Under the pieces are notes generated by a model. The model was not told the origin of the DNA, ran no database searches, and was given only the letters and a program-made list of their open reading frames with translations. Below are positions 59,701 through 64,000 of a stretch of 64,000 nt of DNA, in pieces. The DNA comes from Pampus argenteus (Eukaryota; Chordata; Actinopteri; Scombriformes; Stromateidae), in NCBI GenBank assembly GCA_036937835.1, contig CM072878.1, positions 8,618,501 through 8,682,500 of the forward strand. The letters are read 5' to 3'. The position numbers were made by a program, and so were the translations under genes. Position 1 is the stretch's first letter. Every line of letters starts with the position of its first letter.

Positions 59701-61779
59701 AACATTATAAATGTGACAATAGTCAAGTAGGTAGAGAGAAACAATTAGGACCCACAGTCTTTATTGTGTTAGTTTCTTGTCCTGTGCTCTGTGATTATGC
59801 TTGCCATGTGGGAAGTGTGTATGTGGTCATACTGGATCGGCCCTCAGGGAATAGGATTATCTAAAGGAATGTCTGCTGCTGATTAGATCCTGCACTTCCT
59901 GCAGCCTAAATAGAGGCCCCAGTTGTCAGTATGGGTTGGCAGCTGACAGCAGGACCAACGTATACTCCAGTTGTTGTTGGTGGTTACTGACAGTTACATC
60001 TGGAGAGTGTTCAGACAGGTAAATATTGCATTGTACCATATATCTCAGAGTGAGAGGATCTTTTCTTCTCTCAGCAGGTTCAGTTTCCAACTTAAAATTA
60101 GATGCTTTCATTTGTTATTTTCATCTGAAGGTGAGAGATTCCTTTAAAGCGCCATTTAAGACACAATTCACAATTAATGGATCAACTGCAGCACTGTGAG
60201 CCGGTGAGGCTTAATGTGAATACATGGATGGGACAACACTTTCTCTTACACTACACCCTTATTGCCCTAGATGGGAGAGAAAATAAAGTATATTTACGCA
60301 CAATGTGCAGTAAAATTTCAGAAAGTTTAACGCATTTCACATTTCACACATTGACTGTCCAAAAATTTACAGTCAATGTTTTTAGATTTTCTGCCATCAA
60401 TTTGAAATTAAATTTTTTTTAAATTCCCAATAATAAGTTCAATAGAATACCAAAATACTTGGCTGTAGTTTTACAAGAATTTTAGCAGGAAATACAATAC
60501 AATACAATACAATACTGAAATTTCCTGTTAAAGTCTTTCTTTCCTGTTAAAGATTCTACAACATAGCTGTATTTTTTACAAGACTGTGTTGATAAGAATA
60601 TGCTGACAACTAAATTTTACAGGAAATTTCCAAAATTACAACCACTGTCTTTTTTTTTTTATATTCCAAATTGATGGTGGACACAGCATATAGAGAACAT
60701 TGTGAGGACAAACACACAAACAGATTCATAAACTCACCTACAGGCACAAACACACCTGTGTCATGCAACCTTGTCATGTCGTATGAGCTGTGAGTTGTCA
60801 TATTTATTCCTGCAGGAAAACTGACTGTGTGTGTGTGTGTGTGTATGCGCATGTTGCATGTGCTCCTATGTTTGTTTACTTTGTAAATGAAGTGTTATTT
60901 TATTAAAGGTGGTTGTAATTATCTAGCTGCAGATGACAAAGAAAAACTGTGGGCATGAACAAAAAGCATTATGGGATACTGACCCTGCCATTACAATGAC
61001 GAAGTCAAGCTGGTTCCACTTGTCACCAAGGTAACTATTAGAGCCAAAAATTCCCAGGGCCACCATCTTGATGATCATTTCCACCGCAAAGAAAGCAAAG
61101 ATACAGTCGTCCAATACCTGGTCATATATGATAAAACAATCAATACAGAGCCACATTTTAAAACCAACAGAAGAAGGAACATTTCTTGTCTCCATCAGTT
61201 AGTTTCATCCCAGCAGGGAATAGCTCTGGCTTAGCATGGTTATGGCGGTGTCTCAATTAAGTAGACATCTAACACAGCAGAAAGGCTGTATTTGAATATA
61301 ATGAGTACATCTCAGTGTGCCAAGAATCACCATTATACTAGAACAAGAGCATATTGAAAGAAATGACACAACTGAGACAAGAAAGAGGAAGAAGTGAGTT
61401 CTTCTTATCATGAATTAAAATAACTCGACTTATTATTGCCTTGGCTCTTCTACACGTTTCACATTAACTTAATTAATTAGCATGTAGTATTTTTTAGATA
61501 GTCAGCACTCTGGTAGACAGTTTAAATATTAGTCATGTGCTTTCATGGAGAGAAAGGAAATGCAGATAGCACATGTAAATTACACTTGCCGTGTATAAGA
61601 ATGTATATATGGGCTCCAGTTATAAGGGACGTCACACTAACCTGTAGGATGCGACACCACTCTGACTGACAGCTGATGTCTTCACAGGGCTGGAACATCC
61701 CCAGAGTCACACAGTTGAGCAGGATCACCAGCATGGAAACATGCTCGAACCATGTGCACGAAGAGTTAAGGTCAAAACA
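18431..61779 (-). CDS. cacna1h: cacna1h, T-type calcium channel alpha-1H (Cav3.2), 36 of its coding exons; N-terminal exon outside window
   Basis: Pore-forming subunit of a low-voltage-activated calcium channel in the plasma membrane, with four repeats of six membrane segments. The 36 exons listed separately join in frame through GT-AG introns (7,143 bp, 2,380 residues plus stop); residue numbers in the exon entries count from the first visible codon. Human Cav3.2 is about 2,350 residues, so only an N-terminal exon of roughly 80-100 residues should be missing, to the right of 64,000. The filter residues E-E-D-D and the lack of an IQ/EF-hand calmodulin module after domain IV mark a Cav3 channel. 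Cav3.2 rather than Cav3.1 or Cav3.3 is supported by MNYPTILPS in the I-II loop and by [31 protein letters not shown] and [11 protein letters not shown] in the tail. Teleosts can carry two copies (a and b); I cannot tell which this is. Introns run from about 120 bp to 3.6 kb; introns without their own entry show only AT-rich sequence and short simple repeats. Confidence 0.95.
19919..20076 (-). CDS. cacna1h: cacna1h exon: C-terminus, SVHSQP segment
   Basis: Residues 1866-1918. GSVTSVHSQPCESRALLQVP (human [20 protein letters not shown]), then a proline-rich stretch ending SPSPRALRRQ. Acceptor ATCTTCAG, donor CAG|GTGAGA, phase 0. Confidence 0.93.
20411..20614. mobile_element. Short non-autonomous hAT-like DNA element
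   Basis: About 200 bp bounded by imperfect inverted ends: TAGAGATGCACCAATC at 20412-20427 and GGATTGTTGCATCCCTATA at 20596-20614. The terminal AGGGATGCACCGAT-type sequence and the internal ATCGGTCTTTGGTATCAG resemble an abundant teleost hAT-like miniature family. No transposase. A clear 8-bp target duplication is not visible. Confidence 0.5.
22322..22475. repeat. Teleost interspersed repeat (TTTATTTATATAGCCCAAAA type)
   Basis: The segment starting ATTTTATTTATATAGCCCAA and continuing CAGAGGGCTTTACAATCTGT and GGAAGAAACCTCAGG is a highly repeated fish sequence, here preceded by a short tandem AAATC repeat. I do not assign its class with confidence. Confidence 0.6.
22917..23085 (-). CDS. cacna1h: cacna1h exon: C-terminus, [17 protein letters not shown] segment
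   Basis: Residues 1810-1866. [20 protein letters not shown] then RPVQPASTPYPLEEVD; human Cav3.2 reads [20 protein letters not shown] and PVVPASAP. This is one of the clearest Cav3.2 matches. The acceptor is chosen as CCCCTGGAG because it keeps phase 0, but nearby GAG and AAG sites would also keep the frame, so the right edge may be off by a few codons. Donor TCAG|GTAACC. Confidence 0.88.
23304..23444 (-). CDS. cacna1h: cacna1h exon: proximal C-terminus, acidic helix
   Basis: Residues 1763-1809, phase 0. EAKEDAEMDAEIAMEMALER matches the human EAREDAELDAEIELEM helix, followed by a fish-type tail RRLSSASNNSSVGGTYVGP and CPHSPGQ. Cytosolic. Acceptor TTCACAG, donor CAG|GTACGG. Confidence 0.94.
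23638..23796 (-). CDS. cacna1h: cacna1h exon: domain IV S6
   Basis: Residues 1710-1762, phase 0. DTLRECRQEDHQCLTYLPLV, then SPIYFVTFVLMAQFVLVNVV and VAVLMKHLEENNK, the last membrane helix. Human Cav3.2 is very similar (RECSREDKHCLSYLP). Acceptor CATAAG, donor AAG|GTACAG. Confidence 0.95.
24105..24226 (-). CDS. cacna1h: cacna1h exon: domain IV turret and selectivity filter
   Basis: Residues 1669-1709. ECSISNPCEGLSRHATFENF then GMAFLTLFRVSTGDNWSGIM and K. TGDNW supplies the fourth filter residue (Asp). Mammalian Cav3 channels read DNWNGIMK; here the second Asn is Ser (AGT, 24117-24119). CSISNPCEG also departs from CSEDNPCEG, losing two acidic turret residues. Donor AAA|GTATGA. Confidence 0.94.
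25378..25456 (-). CDS. cacna1h: cacna1h exon: domain IV S5
   Basis: Residues 1643-1669. [20 protein letters not shown] then ELFGKL, essentially the human Cav3.2 S5 ([14 protein letters not shown]). Acceptor TTCCAG, donor CTGG|GTAAGT, phase 1. Confidence 0.96.
25553..25590. repeat. ATT trinucleotide repeat
   Basis: About twelve ATT units in the intron upstream (transcript sense) of the domain IV S5 exon. Confidence 0.85.
26457..26527 (-). CDS. cacna1h: cacna1h exon: domain IV S4-S5 linker
   Basis: Residues 1619-1642. LKLLKIAKGMRSLLDTVMQA then LPQ; mammals read LKLLKMATGMRALLDTV. 71-bp exon, acceptor CTGTAG, donor CAG|GTAAAG, phase 0. Confidence 0.94.
26844..26977 (-). CDS. cacna1h: cacna1h exon: domain IV S3-S4
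   Basis: Residues 1574-1619. WNQLDIAIVALSIMGITLEE is S3; LRKKTPLPINPTIIRIMRVL and RIAR is the loop and S4. The extracellular loop reads ELRKKTP where mammals have EIEMSAA, so it gains positive charge. Donor CGAG|GTACAC runs straight into a CA repeat on the transcript. Confidence 0.95.
27538..27647 (-). CDS. cacna1h: cacna1h exon: domain IV S2
   Basis: Residues 1538-1574. YLTEVLKYCNYVFTCIFVIE then ALLKLVAFGIRRFFKD: S2 and the S2-S3 loop, with countercharge E and the S2 lysine present. Acceptor TGTTCAG, donor AG|GTAACA, phase 2. Confidence 0.95.
27940..28091 (-). CDS. cacna1h: cacna1h exon: domain IV S1
   Basis: Residues 1487-1537. RPYYADYSPLRLTIRTLCTS then HYLDLFITFIICINVFTMSI, the S1 helix, ending EHNNQPQ (human EHYNQPK). 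The acceptor CTACAG is preceded by an alternating GT/GC repeat on the transcript instead of a usual polypyrimidine tract. Donor CAG|GTAAAG. Confidence 0.95.
28092..29947 (-). other. cacna1h: Intron (III-IV linker)
   Basis: 1.9 kb. Mammalian Cav3 genes can include an extra cassette exon in this intron; I looked for one (a NLMLDDVI-like peptide in Cav3.1) and saw none. GT/GC alternating repeat lies against the 3' splice site. Confidence 0.5.
28098..28126. repeat. CA/CGCA repeat against the domain IV S1 acceptor
   Basis: On the transcript a GT/GC alternating run leads directly into GCTACAG and the exon. Confidence 0.85.
29948..30140 (-). CDS. cacna1h: cacna1h exon: domain III S6 and III-IV linker, with alternative donor
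   Basis: Residues 1423-1487. [20 protein letters not shown] then VLNMFVGVVVENFHKCRQ is S6 and its cytosolic end; a charged linker with a run of acidic residues then KKRKMIEKKRR follows. The main donor is CGGA|GTAAGG (phase 1), joining to the next exon as RRKATQRPYY, as in the short mammalian form. A second phase-1 donor 21 bases further, G|GTCGGT (exon end 29927), would add SKENGGA and keep the frame; beyond that the frame stops. Cav3.1 has a splice insert SKEKQMA at this point. Confidence 0.95.
30712..30801 (-). CDS. cacna1h: cacna1h exon: domain III selectivity filter
   Basis: Residues 1393-1422. [20 protein letters not shown] carries the third filter residue, Asp (SKDGW), which with domain IV Asp gives the EEDD ring of T-type channels. 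Ends GLDAVEVDQQ, phase 0. Confidence 0.96.
31436..31561 (-). CDS. cacna1h: cacna1h exon: domain III turret
   Basis: Residues 1351-1392, phase 0. LFKGKFYHCEGLDTRNIRNK, a sequon NKT, TDCLQASYHWKRRKYNFDNL and VQ. Conserved turret cysteines (HCEG, DC). Acceptor CTTTAG, donor CAG|GTATGG. Confidence 0.95.
32027..32153 (-). CDS. cacna1h: cacna1h exon: domain III S4-S5 linker and S5
   Basis: Residues 1308-1350. [20 protein letters not shown] then PIGNIVLICCAFFIVFGILG and VQ. Almost identical to human Cav3.2 ([20 protein letters not shown]). The intron to the preceding exon is the shortest in the gene, 121 bp. Confidence 0.96.
32275..32459 (-). CDS. cacna1h: cacna1h exon: domain III S2 end, S3, S4
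   Basis: Residues 1247-1308. VVALGFCFGKQSYLQSSWNV, S3 LLVFVSLVDILVSLAY, then TGGNRILGILRVLRLLRTLR and PLR, the S4 sensor. Acceptor CAACAG, donor AG|GTACAT, phase 2. Confidence 0.96.
32739..32807 (-). CDS. cacna1h: cacna1h exon: domain III S2
   Basis: Residues 1224-1246, a 69-bp exon in phase 0: ERVFLSVSNYIFTVIFMAEM then AIK, the S2 helix with its countercharge E and terminal K. Acceptor GTTTAG, donor AAG|GTAAAC. Confidence 0.95.
33488..33521. repeat. GT microsatellite next to the domain III S1 exon donor
   Basis: GT run on the plus strand, CA on the transcript, starting within six bases of the donor GTGAGA. Confidence 0.9.
33527..33650 (-). CDS. cacna1h: cacna1h exon: domain III S1
   Basis: Residues 1182-1223. 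RVWCQRVISHKMFDHVVLVF then IFLNCITIALERPNIQPHST: the Cav3 domain III S1 and S1-S2 loop. Donor ACG|GTGAGA is followed four bases later by a long CA repeat on the transcript strand. Confidence 0.95.
33949..34052 (-). CDS. cacna1h: cacna1h exon: end of II-III loop
   Basis: Residues 1148-1182. SSFCYWIKKELRNMKPRWCK then EHEDWTLYLFSPESL; the human counterpart is ALYLFSPQNRF. Phase 2 end, CT|GTGAGT. The donor is followed on the transcript by a CT then CA-rich stretch. Confidence 0.92.
34053..35924 (-). other. cacna1h: Intron (end of II-III loop)
   Basis: 1.9 kb with two CA microsatellites (about 35,457-35,509 and 35,635-35,663); no alternative exon recognised. Confidence 0.55.
35925..36296 (-). CDS. 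cacna1h: cacna1h exon: II-III loop, SLKRR / LLSGEG segment
   Basis: Residues 1024-1147, phase 0. SSWGSRRSSWNSLGRAPSLK then RRDTSGERESLLSGEGGEED match the mammalian loop; RAPSLKRR and RESLLSGEG are strongly kept and include likely basophilic-kinase sites. The tail is acidic (PKEDSSPEDDLDDD), as in human (ELDDDSED). Acceptor CTCTCCAG, donor GAT|GTAAGG. Confidence 0.94.
37212..37495 (-). CDS. cacna1h: cacna1h exon: II-III loop, conserved proline/serine segment
   Basis: Residues 929-1023. ELKMYSLMMTANGHVDPRGS then MAPPIIMRTAATPMPTPKSS match mammalian Cav3.2 ELKMCSLAVTPNGH and TAATPMPTPKSS. SRRGSSTSTDHLAYDQRSL ends the exon (human DSRRGSSSS). The stretch between is less conserved. Phase 0 end, donor CTG|GTGAGT. 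Confidence 0.94.
37662..37749 (-). CDS. cacna1h: cacna1h exon: start of II-III loop
   Basis: Residues 900-929. GDANRSESDDEKKSDNFEED followed by EKVEQLRDT; human Cav3.2 reads GDANRSDTDEDK then HFEEDFHKLREL. Very acidic cytosolic segment. Acceptor TTGTAG, donor ACAG|GTAGGT, phase 1. Confidence 0.93.
38612..38767 (-). CDS. cacna1h: cacna1h exon: domain II selectivity filter and S6
   Basis: Residues 848-899, phase 0. ILTQEDWNVVLYNGMASTSP carries the second filter glutamate (TQEDW). ALYFVALMTFGNYVLFNLL and VAILVEGFQAE form S6 and its cytosolic end. One change from mammals is TSPW for TSSW. Confidence 0.96.
38768..40351 (-). other. cacna1h: Intron (domain II pore) carrying a SINE remnant
   Basis: 1.6 kb; holds the tRNA-derived SINE-like sequence near 38,889-38,990. 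The rest shows no open frame related to the channel. Confidence 0.6.
38889..38990 (+). repeat. tRNA-derived SINE remnant
   Basis: The block reads like the 3' half of a tRNA: a T-arm CCTGG-TTCAATTCC-AGCCAGGG with a Pol III B-box-like GGTTCAATTCC, preceded by GCACCCTGGTAAAATGGTTAC and followed by GGGACATTTATCTCTGCCC. This layout (tRNA-like head, then a GGACCTTT-type body) is that of common teleost tRNA-derived SINEs. It is short and mutated, so a remnant rather than a functional tRNA. Confidence 0.6.
40352..40469 (-). CDS. cacna1h: cacna1h exon: domain II S5 end and pore helix
   Basis: Residues 808-847. ILGMHLFGCKFGLETENGDT continues S5 and a short turret, then PDRKNFDSLLWAIVTVFQ, the pore helix. 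Acceptor CTGTAG, donor CAG|GTGGGT, phase 0. Confidence 0.96.
40628..40813 (-). CDS. cacna1h: cacna1h exon: domain II S3-S5
   Basis: Residues 746-808. VWEIIGKADGG ends S3; LSVLRTFRLLRVLKLVRFL is the S4 sensor; LPALRRQLVVLMKTMDNVAT is the S4-S5 linker; FCMLLMLFIFTFS begins S5. Very close to mammalian Cav3.2, including GKADGG (human GQADGG). Donor AG|GTATGT; a short GT repeat on the plus strand lies just downstream in the intron. Confidence 0.96.
41489..41640 (-). CDS. cacna1h: cacna1h exon: domain II S2-S3
   Basis: Residues 696-746. ELTDVLEISNIVFTSMFVLE begins S2, then EMGFMLLAFGLFGYIKNPYN and the S3 start IFDSIIVII. Relative to mammals (EMLLKLLA) the S2 lysine is Met (codon 41563-41565). Acceptor CTTCCAG, donor AG|GTAGTC, phase 2. 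Confidence 0.95.
43900..44327. mobile_element. DNA-transposon remnant with GCGCCTTAT subterminal hairpin
   Basis: The right end, ATGCGCCTTATAGTCTGAAA then AATACGGTA, is a hallmark end of a very common fish repeat. A perfect subterminal inverted repeat joins ATAAGGCGCA (44254-44263) to TGCGCCTTAT (44298-44307). The left end (TAAGGCGCA near 43,903) is degraded, so the boundary is approximate. No coding capacity. Confidence 0.55.
44754..44857. repeat. Facing CA and GT microsatellites
   Basis: A CA run (44754-44788) and a GT run (44826-44857) are separated by about 37 bases of unique sequence, so each can pair with the other as a long imperfect hairpin. Confidence 0.85.
45236..45430 (-). CDS. 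cacna1h: cacna1h exon: end of I-II loop and domain II S1
   Basis: Residues 631-695, phase 0 at both ends. The basic lead-in RGGRSWNRRRGVVEYKNRAF precedes WESFRKKLKLIVKSKYFNRG and S1, IMIAILINTLSMGIEYHEQ. Mammalian Cav3 channels read IVDSKYF just before S1; here Asp is Lys. Confidence 0.95.
45708..45874 (-). CDS. cacna1h: cacna1h exon: I-II loop, CxxC segment
   Basis: Residues 575-630. RQRLLYQLAGVVPSPLLLEL is followed by LLSCPLCARSLETLELELGD. The CPLC pair aligns with CPYC of mammalian Cav3.2/Cav3.1 (SCPYCTRALEDPEGEL), a conserved possible metal or redox site of unclear function. Acceptor CCTTCAG, donor CCCCAG|GTCAGA, phase 0. Confidence 0.88.
45875..48281 (-). other. cacna1h: Intron (within I-II loop)
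   Basis: 2.4 kb, A/T homopolymer runs near 46,983-47,003 and 47,097-47,116, no recognisable exon or mobile element. Confidence 0.55.
48282..48823 (-). CDS. cacna1h: cacna1h exon: I-II loop, large variable exon
   Basis: Residues 394-575, cytosolic. Starts SKRHKKVNP (second half of the gating brake; mammalian WRKKVDP), then a glycine/serine-rich run (GSGGGSNGGGNGHGHGSS), then IHNLLQHHQHQHC where mammals have an uninterrupted polyhistidine tract, then GGMNYPTILPS, a match to mammalian Cav3.2 that helps fix the subtype. The distal part (TPPPHSQQSGHSPEQHPPNH) is Pro/His/Ser-rich and not recognisably conserved. Shorter than the human equivalent. Donor CACA|GTAAGA, phase 1. Confidence 0.9.
49490..49728 (-). 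CDS. cacna1h: cacna1h exon: domain I S6 end and gating brake, first half
   Basis: Residues 315-394. [20 protein letters not shown] completes S6, followed by the start of the I-II loop: SNDSTLASYSEPGSCYEEML and then the basic stretch YRKFTRRLQRIYSGWH. In Cav3 channels this proximal loop forms a helix-loop-helix gating brake that holds the channel closed at rest; the helix-forming region and basic residues are kept. Ends in phase 2, AG|GTTAGA. Confidence 0.95.
49773..49910 (+). repeat. Intronic direct repeat, copy A
   Basis: GCAGCTTTGTTAATTGTCAT through the CATGCGTACTCCATGAAACT core to CTTGTTCCTAAAATCAACAC. The same sequence with a few differences lies at 52,994-53,112 in the neighbouring intron, same orientation. 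Copy A begins about 45 bases upstream of the filter-to-S6 acceptor and has an extra ~23 bases near its end. Confidence 0.8.
49906..49936. repeat. Perfect 14-bp inverted repeat, 3-base loop
   Basis: TTTTTAAGTAAAAC, loop ATT, then its reverse complement, at the end of direct-repeat copy A. Confidence 0.85.
50645..50737 (-). CDS. cacna1h: cacna1h exon: domain I selectivity filter and S6 start
   Basis: Residues 284-314. [20 protein letters not shown] holds the domain I filter glutamate (TLEGW), followed by FYNFIYFILLII, the first half of S6. Phase 0 at both ends. On the transcript strand the polypyrimidine tract before the CTCTCTCCAG acceptor is itself a long CT microsatellite. Confidence 0.95.
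50741..50790. repeat. GA microsatellite abutting an exon acceptor
   Basis: GA run on the plus strand; on the transcript it is a CT run ending three bases before the filter exon (CTCTCTCCAG). Confidence 0.9.
52994..53112 (+). repeat. Intronic direct repeat, copy B
   Basis: Partner of the copy at 49,773-49,910. Shared core is CATGCGTACTCCATGAAACT followed by GCTGTGATAGCTGCA. The pair flanks the domain I filter exon. Confidence 0.8.
53514..53832 (-). CDS. cacna1h: cacna1h exon: domain I extracellular turret and pore helix start
   Basis: Residues 177-283, the long cysteine-rich S5-P loop. Recognisable pieces are DGEDNPFICS, CVNWNQYYNNC, NPHKGAVNFDNIGYAWIAIF and the phase-0 end at Q. Several cysteines match the disulfide-bonded turret of the family; sequons NLS and NCS could carry glycans. 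The middle (APHQSLALIGSTPAVGG) has no close mammalian counterpart that I recognise. Confidence 0.95.
53833..56849 (-). other. cacna1h: Intron (between S5 and turret exons)
   Basis: 3.0 kb, no exon seen. Contains a TATG tetranucleotide run near 54,157-54,180; the remainder is unremarkable AT-rich sequence. Confidence 0.6.
56850..57009 (-). CDS. cacna1h: cacna1h exon: domain I S4-S5 linker and S5
   Basis: Residues 124-177. MRILVTLLLDTLPMLGNV is the S4-S5 linker, then the S5 helix LLLCFFVFFIFGIVGVQLW and LLRNRCFLEKDIKT, the start of the extracellular turret. Nearly identical to mammalian Cav3 through S5, diverging after RCFL. Acceptor TGTGTAG, donor AC|GTAAGT. Confidence 0.95.
57010..59419 (-). 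other. cacna1h: Intron (domain I, between S4 and S5 exons)
   Basis: 2.4 kb with no recognisable exon. A 168-codon open frame on the plus strand (57,509-58,015) has no family resemblance and looks like chance. Contains a short inverted repeat at 57,117-57,140 and an AT run at 58,420-58,437. Confidence 0.6.
59420..59517 (-). CDS. cacna1h: cacna1h exon: domain I S3-S4 loop and S4
   Basis: Residues 91-124. VMEYSLDGQNASLSAIR is the S3-S4 loop, followed by the S4 sensor RTVRVLRPLRAINRVPS with arginines every third position. Mammalian Cav3.2 has DGHNVS here; the histidine (H191 in human) binds Zn, Ni and Cu and makes Cav3.2 uniquely metal sensitive. Here the codon is CAA (Gln). The N-glycosylation sequon next to it is kept as NAS. 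Donor CCAA|GTAAGT, phase 1. Confidence 0.95.
60984..61117 (-). CDS. cacna1h: cacna1h exon: domain I S2-S3
   Basis: Residues 47-91, ending in phase 2 (GG|GTCAGT). Contains S2, FAFFAVEMIIKMVALGIFG, with the countercharge E and the K conserved at the end of S2, then WNQLDFVIVMAG, the start of S3. Acceptor GACCAG directly before GTATTGGACGAC. Confidence 0.95.
61642..61779 (-). CDS. cacna1h: cacna1h exon: domain I S1
   Basis: Residues 1-46 of the visible protein, starting and ending in phase 0. WFEHVSMLVILLNCVTLGMF is the Cav3 domain I S1 segment, followed by the short S1-S2 loop with PCED and CRILQ. The acceptor reads CATCCAG and the donor CAG|GTTAGT. The first ten residues (CFDLNSSCTW) differ from the mammalian CLRLVCNPW, so this edge is the least conserved part of the exon. 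The upstream N-terminal exon was not found in the window. Confidence 0.93.
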
Positions 61780-64000
61780 CTGGATGAAGGATTTCATATG
61801 ACATTGGAAGCAAAGCAAACAAGGAATCACATGCAGTTTAAGATGCAAACACAACAAAACAAATCTAATTAAATAAGAAGGAAAAATGAAATGTTTTCAG
61901 TCTGGTCTCAGTGTTTTTATTATATTATATTATATATCATTAAGGGTGGGGGGAGTTTTTTGTGTGTGTGTGTGTGTGTGCTGATCAGGTGCATCCAGTG
62001 CAGACAGACCTGTTGACCTGCTACAGAGTGAGACAAGAGACAACCATGAGCGGTTCTGTGATGTGCTATTGGTCAGACTAGCTAAAGCAATAAAAATATT
62101 AAAAAAACAGGGTTCCAGTCTGTAAAGGACAATGATATATGAAATATAACATTATCATGTACTGTATATAAGAATACAGTACACAGTAAGCACTAAAAAC
62201 ACAAGATCCAGTAAAAAACACCCCGTCAACACACTGGAACCAGATGCCAATATGAAGTCTTATGCAAGCTTAATGCCTCTAATGGGTCTAATAATGATCC
62301 GGTGTGCCTGGATGCTAACCTGTTTAGAGGCCTCCTAACAATTTTATAAATACACTTTTTAATGGGTCTATGTCTACAGTATATAGAGTATATACAGTTG
62401 CAGTATTTTCTAATACTGGTCCTGATCGATTAAGTAACTCCCCGATAAAAGATGCTGATGTAATAGAGATGCAGGTTTTATAATCCTAATTCATTTAAAT
62501 ATGGGAGCAGGGTAATGTATGACTGTACGACAGTAATTACTAATGCAAATCTTTAGTGTGTCTCAAGATTAGTTTGTGAAAAAAGTCATACTTTCTTGTC
62601 ACAGAGAGGAAACATAATTTTGAAGAGCCAAAAACATCACACGTATCCTCTGATCTGACAAAAATAGCACTTGTGAGCAATCTTTTGTGGATTTCTGTTC
62701 GTTTGTCTTATCCTTTATCATTTTGATAAAGGATAAGACAAGAGAAAATGGATTTAGAACAAAGCAGTGAGTTACAGATGAATTCGTGTCTGTTTGGGTT
62801 TGTTTTGGAATACCTTTAACACAGCTCAAGTGCAGCAATATCAGTACTCACCACGAGATGGACAACAACATAGAATGGATCATCGTAGCTGCACTCTCAG
62901 TATTAACAGATTCATAAATATGTCCTAGTAACACTGACTGAAAGATATCCCTTTATCATAATGAAAAAAAAATAACACGCACACCAAGTACTCGACAAAG
63001 AGAGAAAGAGTGAGAGACAAGAGAGCTGGGGACGGCAAAATAGACTGGAGGAGGGAAAATAACAAGAACAATAGTAGAAAATAGCCTTAAATCATGTCTC
63101 CTCAACAAAAAAGGACACTGATGCTGCTGTTTTTCTACTTTAGTTTGGCTTTTGTCTGGGACACACATGCACACACCACATCAGGTGTGAGTAACAGCAC
63201 AAAATGAATTGTGACCACTGTCTTCTACATTAGTCACACACACAGTTACATACAGACGCACAAAACACACACAGATGTAATCATATACACTTTGTATTCA
63301 GATTGCATTAGGTTTGTGTTGCACCGGGGGGACCAAGACAATAGCTTGTATAAGAATAAAGAAAAGTCTGACGTAAAATGTTTTTTTTAGATGAAATATT
63401 TAGATCAGAAGCTTAAGTGTTAATTATTATGTGACTTTTTATACAGACTATGTCTATCGTGGACTGCAATGCCAACCTGATCATGAAACTCCTATCACAT
63501 GCTCGTGGTCAGATGACTTTGATCTAACTGAGAGCATGGTGTCAGCAACAGGTTTTACCAGAGTTACTCTGCATGTACGATGATGAAACAGTTCAGGTAG
63601 TCCAGTGACAAATGGTGGTTATAATATTGTTTATCCCAGCTTGACAGCAAGCTGGAGAAATATACTCTTATATACAAACTGTGAGATACTGAAGAAAACT
63701 GGAGTGTCGGCTGTATTTCTGGGAACATAATAGCCTCTGCAAATGTGCCAAACTCCCATGGCTATTCAAGTTACTACTGTGGGAGGCAGGAAGAATGCAA
63801 CCCTGCTGCTTATCCTTGGGAAACACATTAAAAAGAGGAAGGAGAGGCAGAAATAAACCAGACGTATCTGAATATTTTACATTTAAAAGAGTACACTACT
63901 GTATGTAAAACAGGGGAACTGTAGTGGGCAGTGAGTAATATGTAGAAGGGGCAGTCCATTTTCACACTGGGGACGGTTACATTTTATTCAGCAATTAAGA
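61780..64000 (-). other. cacna1h: Intron upstream of the first visible exon
   Basis: No open frame here resembles the Cav3 N-terminus (the conserved FCLxQTTRPRxW type segment is absent on both strands). It holds a GT repeat at about 61,959-61,980, a perfect hairpin at 62,703-62,741 and otherwise AT-rich sequence. Confidence 0.6.
62703..62741. repeat. Perfect 18-bp inverted repeat, 3-base loop
   Basis: TTGTCTTATCCTTTATCA, loop TTT, then its exact reverse complement, inside the first visible intron. Confidence 0.9.

Noticed and set aside
18431..61779. Assignment to cacna1g (Cav3.1)
   Set aside because: Some motifs (SVHSQP, DDQRRHS, Gln in the S3-S4 loop) look Cav3.1-like, but [40 protein letters not shown] and MNYPTILPS match Cav3.2 better.
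1..64000. CRISPR arrays, operons, phage or insertion sequences
   Set aside because: Spliced vertebrate gene structure throughout; no spaced identical repeats or prokaryotic genes.

Overview
The window is vertebrate, almost certainly teleost fish, DNA. Every coding exon I can identify belongs to one gene read on the minus strand: a T-type (Cav3) voltage-gated calcium channel alpha-1 subunit, best matched to CACNA1H (Cav3.2). Reading from the right, 36 consecutive exons between 61,779 and 18,431 join through GT-AG introns without a frame break and give 2,380 residues plus a stop. The subtype call rests on Cav3.2-type segments in the I-II loop (MNYPTILPS), in the II-III loop (SSW-SLGRAPSLKRR, ESLLSGEG) and above all in the C-terminus ([54 protein letters not shown]). 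These compare better with Cav3.2 than with Cav3.1. The N-terminal exon, the start codon and the promoter lie beyond 64,000.

Layout. 61,780-64,000 is intron 1 sequence with no exon seen. 49,490-61,779 holds domain I, up to S6 and the gating brake. 45,236-48,823 holds the rest of the I-II loop and S1 of domain II. 38,612-41,640 is the rest of domain II. 33,949-37,749 is the II-III loop. 29,948-33,650 is domain III plus the III-IV linker. 23,638-28,091 is domain IV. 18,431-23,444 is the C-terminal tail. The four selectivity-filter residues are E, E, D, D, the T-type signature. The introns carry many CA/GT and GA microsatellites, several of them abutting splice sites, together with teleost-type interspersed repeats: a tRNA-derived SINE remnant, short DNA-transposon remnants and a widely dispersed repeat near 22.3 kb.

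1-18,430 has no gene I can name. It contains the probable 3' UTR (about 17.7-18.43 kb) and a CpG-rich stretch at about 5.2-7.5 kb that looks like a promoter, with a ZNF143/THAP11-like motif and a minus-strand exon-like block ending in a strong donor. There is also a weak two-exon plus-strand candidate at 2.9-3.7 kb. The rest is AT-rich sequence with microsatellites.

The most interesting observations concern the channel itself. The Cav3.2-defining metal-binding histidine in the domain I S3-S4 loop is a glutamine here. A lysine conserved in S2 of the other three domains is methionine in domain II. An invariant pore asparagine in domain IV is serine. The III-IV linker keeps an alternative donor that would insert exactly seven residues (SKENGGA), matching the position and length of a known Cav3.1 splice insert. 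I found no evidence of a wholly new kind of system.
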